DNA of 64,000 nucleotides from Molossus alvarezi (taxonomy: Eukaryota; Chordata; Mammalia; Chiroptera; Molossidae): positions 88,775,001-88,839,000 of the forward strand of contig CM073885.1 in the NCBI GenBank assembly GCA_037176705.1, in the 5' to 3' direction. Positions 59,946 to 64,000 of the stretch are shown piece by piece. The notes under the pieces were generated by a model that saw only the letters and a program-made list of their open reading frames with translations, ran no database searches and had not been told where the DNA came from. Within the stretch, counting starts at the first letter, position 1. Every line of letters starts with the position of its first letter. The position numbers and the translations under genes are program-made.

Positions 59946-60930
59946 ATTTTATTTCTGTTTTACCAGTTTGGCTATCACAGTGGACTTTGCAGCCTGCCAA
60001 ATTTTCCCTGTGGATGTTGGTGTTCTCCTGTTTGTGGCTCCCTCTCATGGGTTTGGATGAGCGAGGGAGGACTCACGTTAAACACCACTGTCAAGTCTTA
60101 GTTTCCTGGTTAGAGTTGCTAGCCCTGGAATGGTACAGTTATCCTCTAGCTTTTTGCCTGCAGGCTATCAGTAGAAGTTACTTGAAGAGCTTGGGTTCTC
60201 AGTTGAATGAAAAACTCCCTCTGGTGCTCAGCATAAGGGGATTTCCCAAGAGTGGGGCAGATGCTGGTTGTTAGTGAGCCTCAATTTGCATTTCAATGTC
60301 CCACCTGGGTGGGGTTGAATCTCCGAGGGAGGGGCTGCTGCCTCTCCCCAGAGCCCTGGGAAGGAGTAAGATGGCCACCGTCCTGAGTGGCTGCAACTCA
60401 GCAAAAGCTCTGAGACCCCTCCAAATCCTGAGTGTCCCCTCACAGTTCCAGTCCAGTCCATACTCCCTCTGCTGGAGCCCAAGGTGAGTGGCTGTGGCTA
60501 TTTTAGCCTCTGTCCTGGCTCTGTGCTGTGGAGCTGAAAAGGAGTTTAACCTGAGGGCACTGCTCACAGCTAAGGCCACTGCTGTCTGTGGGCTCCCAGT
60601 CCCGTCTCATGCCTCCACAATCCTACCAGGATCGAGTCAGTGTCCCTGGTTATATGATCCTCGTAAGCTGCTTTTCTGTTGCTTTTTCCCATTTATTTGT
60701 CTTTATTTTAGTTGTAATTCCAGTTTGGTCCTGGGAAACGGTCTGTGTAGCTTCCATTCACTCCACCGCCATTTTGGAATCTCAACTTCGTTCTAATTTG
60801 GTCTTTATAACTTGTGCTCTCATAGGAAAACCCAGATCATGGACATGGCTGGGATGCATCTGACAAAGTGAAGAGCTAAACTCCCAGCAGCTTGGGTCAG
60901 CTGCTTCCAAAGAAAATCAAGTCTGGCTTT

Positions 60931-61040
60931 ATGGAGTCCATCAGCTTTGCTTCTAAAACAGTTGGTATCCTTGCTGGCAAAGCTCGAATGCTTGCTATCA
61001 AAATGGTGATATAGTTTGTTCAGCTTCATAGATTCGGCTA
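60931..61040 (-). pseudogene. hAT transposase, N-terminal BED-finger region
   Basis: Resumes the transposase on the far side of the LINE-1. The minus strand encodes MKLNKLYHHFDSKHSSF, then FRSKADGLHKARLD, the second half of a BED-type zinc finger (K-L-x-x-H-x-x-x-K-H) and its following helix. It joins the KYHKQNIAV segment across the LINE-1 insertion, proving one interrupted coding region. Confidence 0.82.
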
Positions 61041-61495
61041 ATAGAACTTCACAAAAAATAACACACTGTGGTATCTCAATTCCTGCTGTAATTATTGAAG
61101 GAAAACCATACTGTAAAAAAATCTTTACTATATTTTATTTTCTTAACATTTTTCTCTGCATGATCCATTGTCATGGGATGGTTTGCTAATGAAAGTATTA
61201 TATAACGATAGCTTTAATACTACATAAGATGATACATGACATAGTTTAGTTAATACAGTTCATTAAAGTTTCCCATCATTTACCATTCTGTGTTGTGTTT
61301 TTTTACATAGTTGTTACTATCACAAGGGGGCAGTATTCACATCAACCACAGCTGAATATAAAAAGACTGATCAGCATCCAGATTAAGTTCCCATGGTACA
61401 GATTTTTTTTCTTTTGCAGTAGTTGATGATTTTACAGTACATGATTTTACATTTACCTAGTAATTATAATTCATGAAGTGTTGTTTTGCCTCTAA

Positions 61496-61567
61496 TACTG
61501 CTGCTTTCGACACAGTAGCTGCTTTTAACAGAGTAGCCTCTTTCTACACAGTAACTGCTCTCTACAT
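61496..61567 (+). repeat. Four 18-bp tandem repeats, subterminal in the hAT element
   Basis: Consecutive 18-mers starting at 61496, 61514, 61532 and 61550 share the pattern AGTAgCTGCTttctACAc (for example AGTAGCTGCTTTTAACAG, AGTAACTGCTCTCTACAT). They lie ~300 bp inside the right terminus, where hAT elements often carry transposase-binding repeats. Confidence 0.8.
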
Positions 61568-61598
61568 ATGTGTGACTGGTCTGCATAAGTACATTATG

Positions 61599-61657
61599 GT
61601 GCCAACCCTGTCACATACACCTGTATTTGTACCGGGTGTATGTGGTGGGGTTGGCAC
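61599..61657 (+). repeat. Hairpin-forming inverted repeat
   Basis: GTGCCAACCC (61599-61608) pairs with GGGTTGGCAC (61648-61657), and ACATACACC (61613-61621) with GGTGTATGT (61635-61643). The four bases between can pair as G-U/C-G in plus-strand RNA, giving a 23-bp stem and a 13-nt loop. Confidence 0.85.
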
Positions 61658-61763
61658 AATGATGTCATCATACCGGGTACTTGTAGTGGGCATGCCTGTA
61701 TGTGGACGTATCTGCATGTGGGGGAACCCTCCTGGAGATGGATAGAGGAGCGGTGTCTCGGTT

Positions 61764-61804
61764 CCTAAGACCATCAGAAATATGTGTTTTCTGATGGTCT
61801 TAGG
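61764..61804. repeat. Perfect 17-bp inverted repeat next to the hAT terminus
   Basis: CCTAAGACCATCAGAAA (61764-61780) and its exact complement (61788-61804) flank a 7-nt spacer. The right arm is the normal SPIN subterminal phrase; the left arm is an inverted duplicate of it. Confidence 0.92.
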
Positions 61805-61876
61805 TGACCTCTGTGAAAGGGTCGTTCGACCCCCAAAGAGGTCATGACCCACAGCTTGAGAACCACTGCTTTAGAT

Positions 61877-63661
<1,785 letters not shown>

Positions 63662-64000
63662 CTAGAATAACAAAAACACATTGAAATCAAAACAAAATTA
63701 AACCAAATCTCAATTCATTATTTCAATATTTTTACGGAGTGCCTACTGGTTTTAGTGATACAATGATGAATAAGTTATGGGTTCTGCTCTCAAGGAATTC
63801 ATAAGCTAGTGGGAGAGTAAGGCACATCCATTACTTTTAATAATGTAGTAAATGCTAAAGAGATAGATAAATGACAGGGATCAAAAAATTATATCTGGGA
63901 AGAATAAGAGGAATCTCAGAGTTGCCCACAGAGAACTGTTTGTTCAAGGTGAGGGTGAGAAGAGGGGCTGAGGCTGTAGCAGGAATTCTAGGCAGAAGGA
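63662..64000. other. NUBPL: NUBPL intron 8 (partial) with an ancient repeat-like segment
   Basis: The stretch 'acggagtgcctactggttttagtgatacaatgatgaataag..ctctcaaggaattcataagctagtgggag' (63735-63820) resembles a common old mammalian interspersed repeat ('gagcacctactatgtgcc..gggagac'), which I cannot name with confidence. No exon seen. Confidence 0.45.

Larger units (their letters stand above)
54971..60916 (-). mobile_element. LINE-1, nearly full length, inactive, inside the hAT element
   Basis: A 5,946-bp minus-strand LINE-1 starting with a T-run (its A-tail) and flanked by a perfect duplication TCAAGTCTGGCTTT (54957-54970, 60917-60930). ORF1 and ORF2 are broken. The 5' UTR (~59970-60780) is the same non-monomeric type as in the 29899-35640 copy and keeps an AAAATGGCGG YY1-like motif. 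Some 115-140 bp lie 5' of where the other LINE-1s begin (see findings). It is in the sense orientation relative to NUBPL. It carries a 52-bp insert at 58705-58756. Confidence 0.94.
53047..61868 (-). mobile_element. SPIN-like autonomous hAT transposon, inactivated and split by a LINE-1
   Basis: The left terminus CAATGGTTCTCAACCTTTC (53047) and right terminus 'gcttgagaaccactg' (61868) form hAT inverted ends. The adjoining 'gcgaccctttaatacagtt' and, at the right, 'gtcgttcgacccccaaagaggtca' and 'cctaagaccatc' are the subterminal phrases of SPIN (Space Invader) elements. Flanks CTTTAAAT (53039-53046) and CTTTAGAT (61869-61876) are an 8-bp duplication with one change. Removing the LINE-1 (54971-60916) and one copy of its duplication leaves ~2.86 kb, the expected size of an autonomous element. 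The transposase lies on the minus strand in broken form. Confidence 0.9.

Overview
The window is mammalian nuclear DNA. It carries copy after copy of a tRNA-headed SINE of the Ves type (head TGGCTCAGCGGTTAGAGCGT, pyrimidine-rich 3' half), young LINE-1s, and an ~2.9 kb hAT element with SPIN-type termini. Ves SINEs plus SPIN point to a vespertilionid (vesper) bat. There are no bacterial-type operons; most long open frames are LINE-1, antisense shadows of LINE-1, or tandem-repeat artefacts.

The only host gene I can support is NUBPL (IND1), on the minus strand at the right. Three coding exons are visible with correct splice sites and phases: exon 9 (63541-63661, with the CPKC iron-sulfur motif), exon 10 (51111-51193) and the terminal exon 11 (44295-44357, stop included). 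Their lengths (121, 83, 63 bp) and phases match the end of the human coding sequence. A likely poly(A) signal lies at 44119-44124. Intron 9 is ~12.3 kb and intron 10 ~6.8 kb. Everything left of ~44.1 kb appears to be intergenic DNA downstream of NUBPL.

The intergenic part, left to right: a decayed LINE-1 3' half (1-3244); a hAT MITE with an internal retroposon-like insert (3755-4412); MIR, MER5-like and Ves copies; an older LINE-1 piece (9612-11310); a G-rich minisatellite of 53 units (12630-13513); a MER2/Tigger-like element; a minus-strand ancient LINE-1 riddled with Ves SINEs (~18.3-20.9 kb); then a large nest. In the nest a very old minus-strand LINE-1 (~22995-40960) was hit by a 5.7 kb LINE-1 (29899-35640), by a full-length young LINE-1 (23061-29606) and by several SINEs. 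The young LINE-1 has intact ORF1 and ORF2, all recognisable catalytic residues, a perfect 17-bp target-site duplication and a 5' UTR built from seven ~116-bp monomers, so it is a candidate live element.

NUBPL intron 9 is mostly mobile DNA: an autonomous-length but broken SPIN-like hAT (53047-61868), split by a nearly 6 kb LINE-1 (54971-60916), which itself carries a 52-bp insert corresponding only to the 5' tRNA half of a Ves SINE. The most unusual signals are that tailless tRNA-head insert, the monomer-type LINE-1 promoter beside two LINE-1s with a different 5' UTR, the autonomous SPIN copy with subterminal 18-bp repeats and hairpins, and a small conserved hairpin at the 3' end of one Ves subtype.
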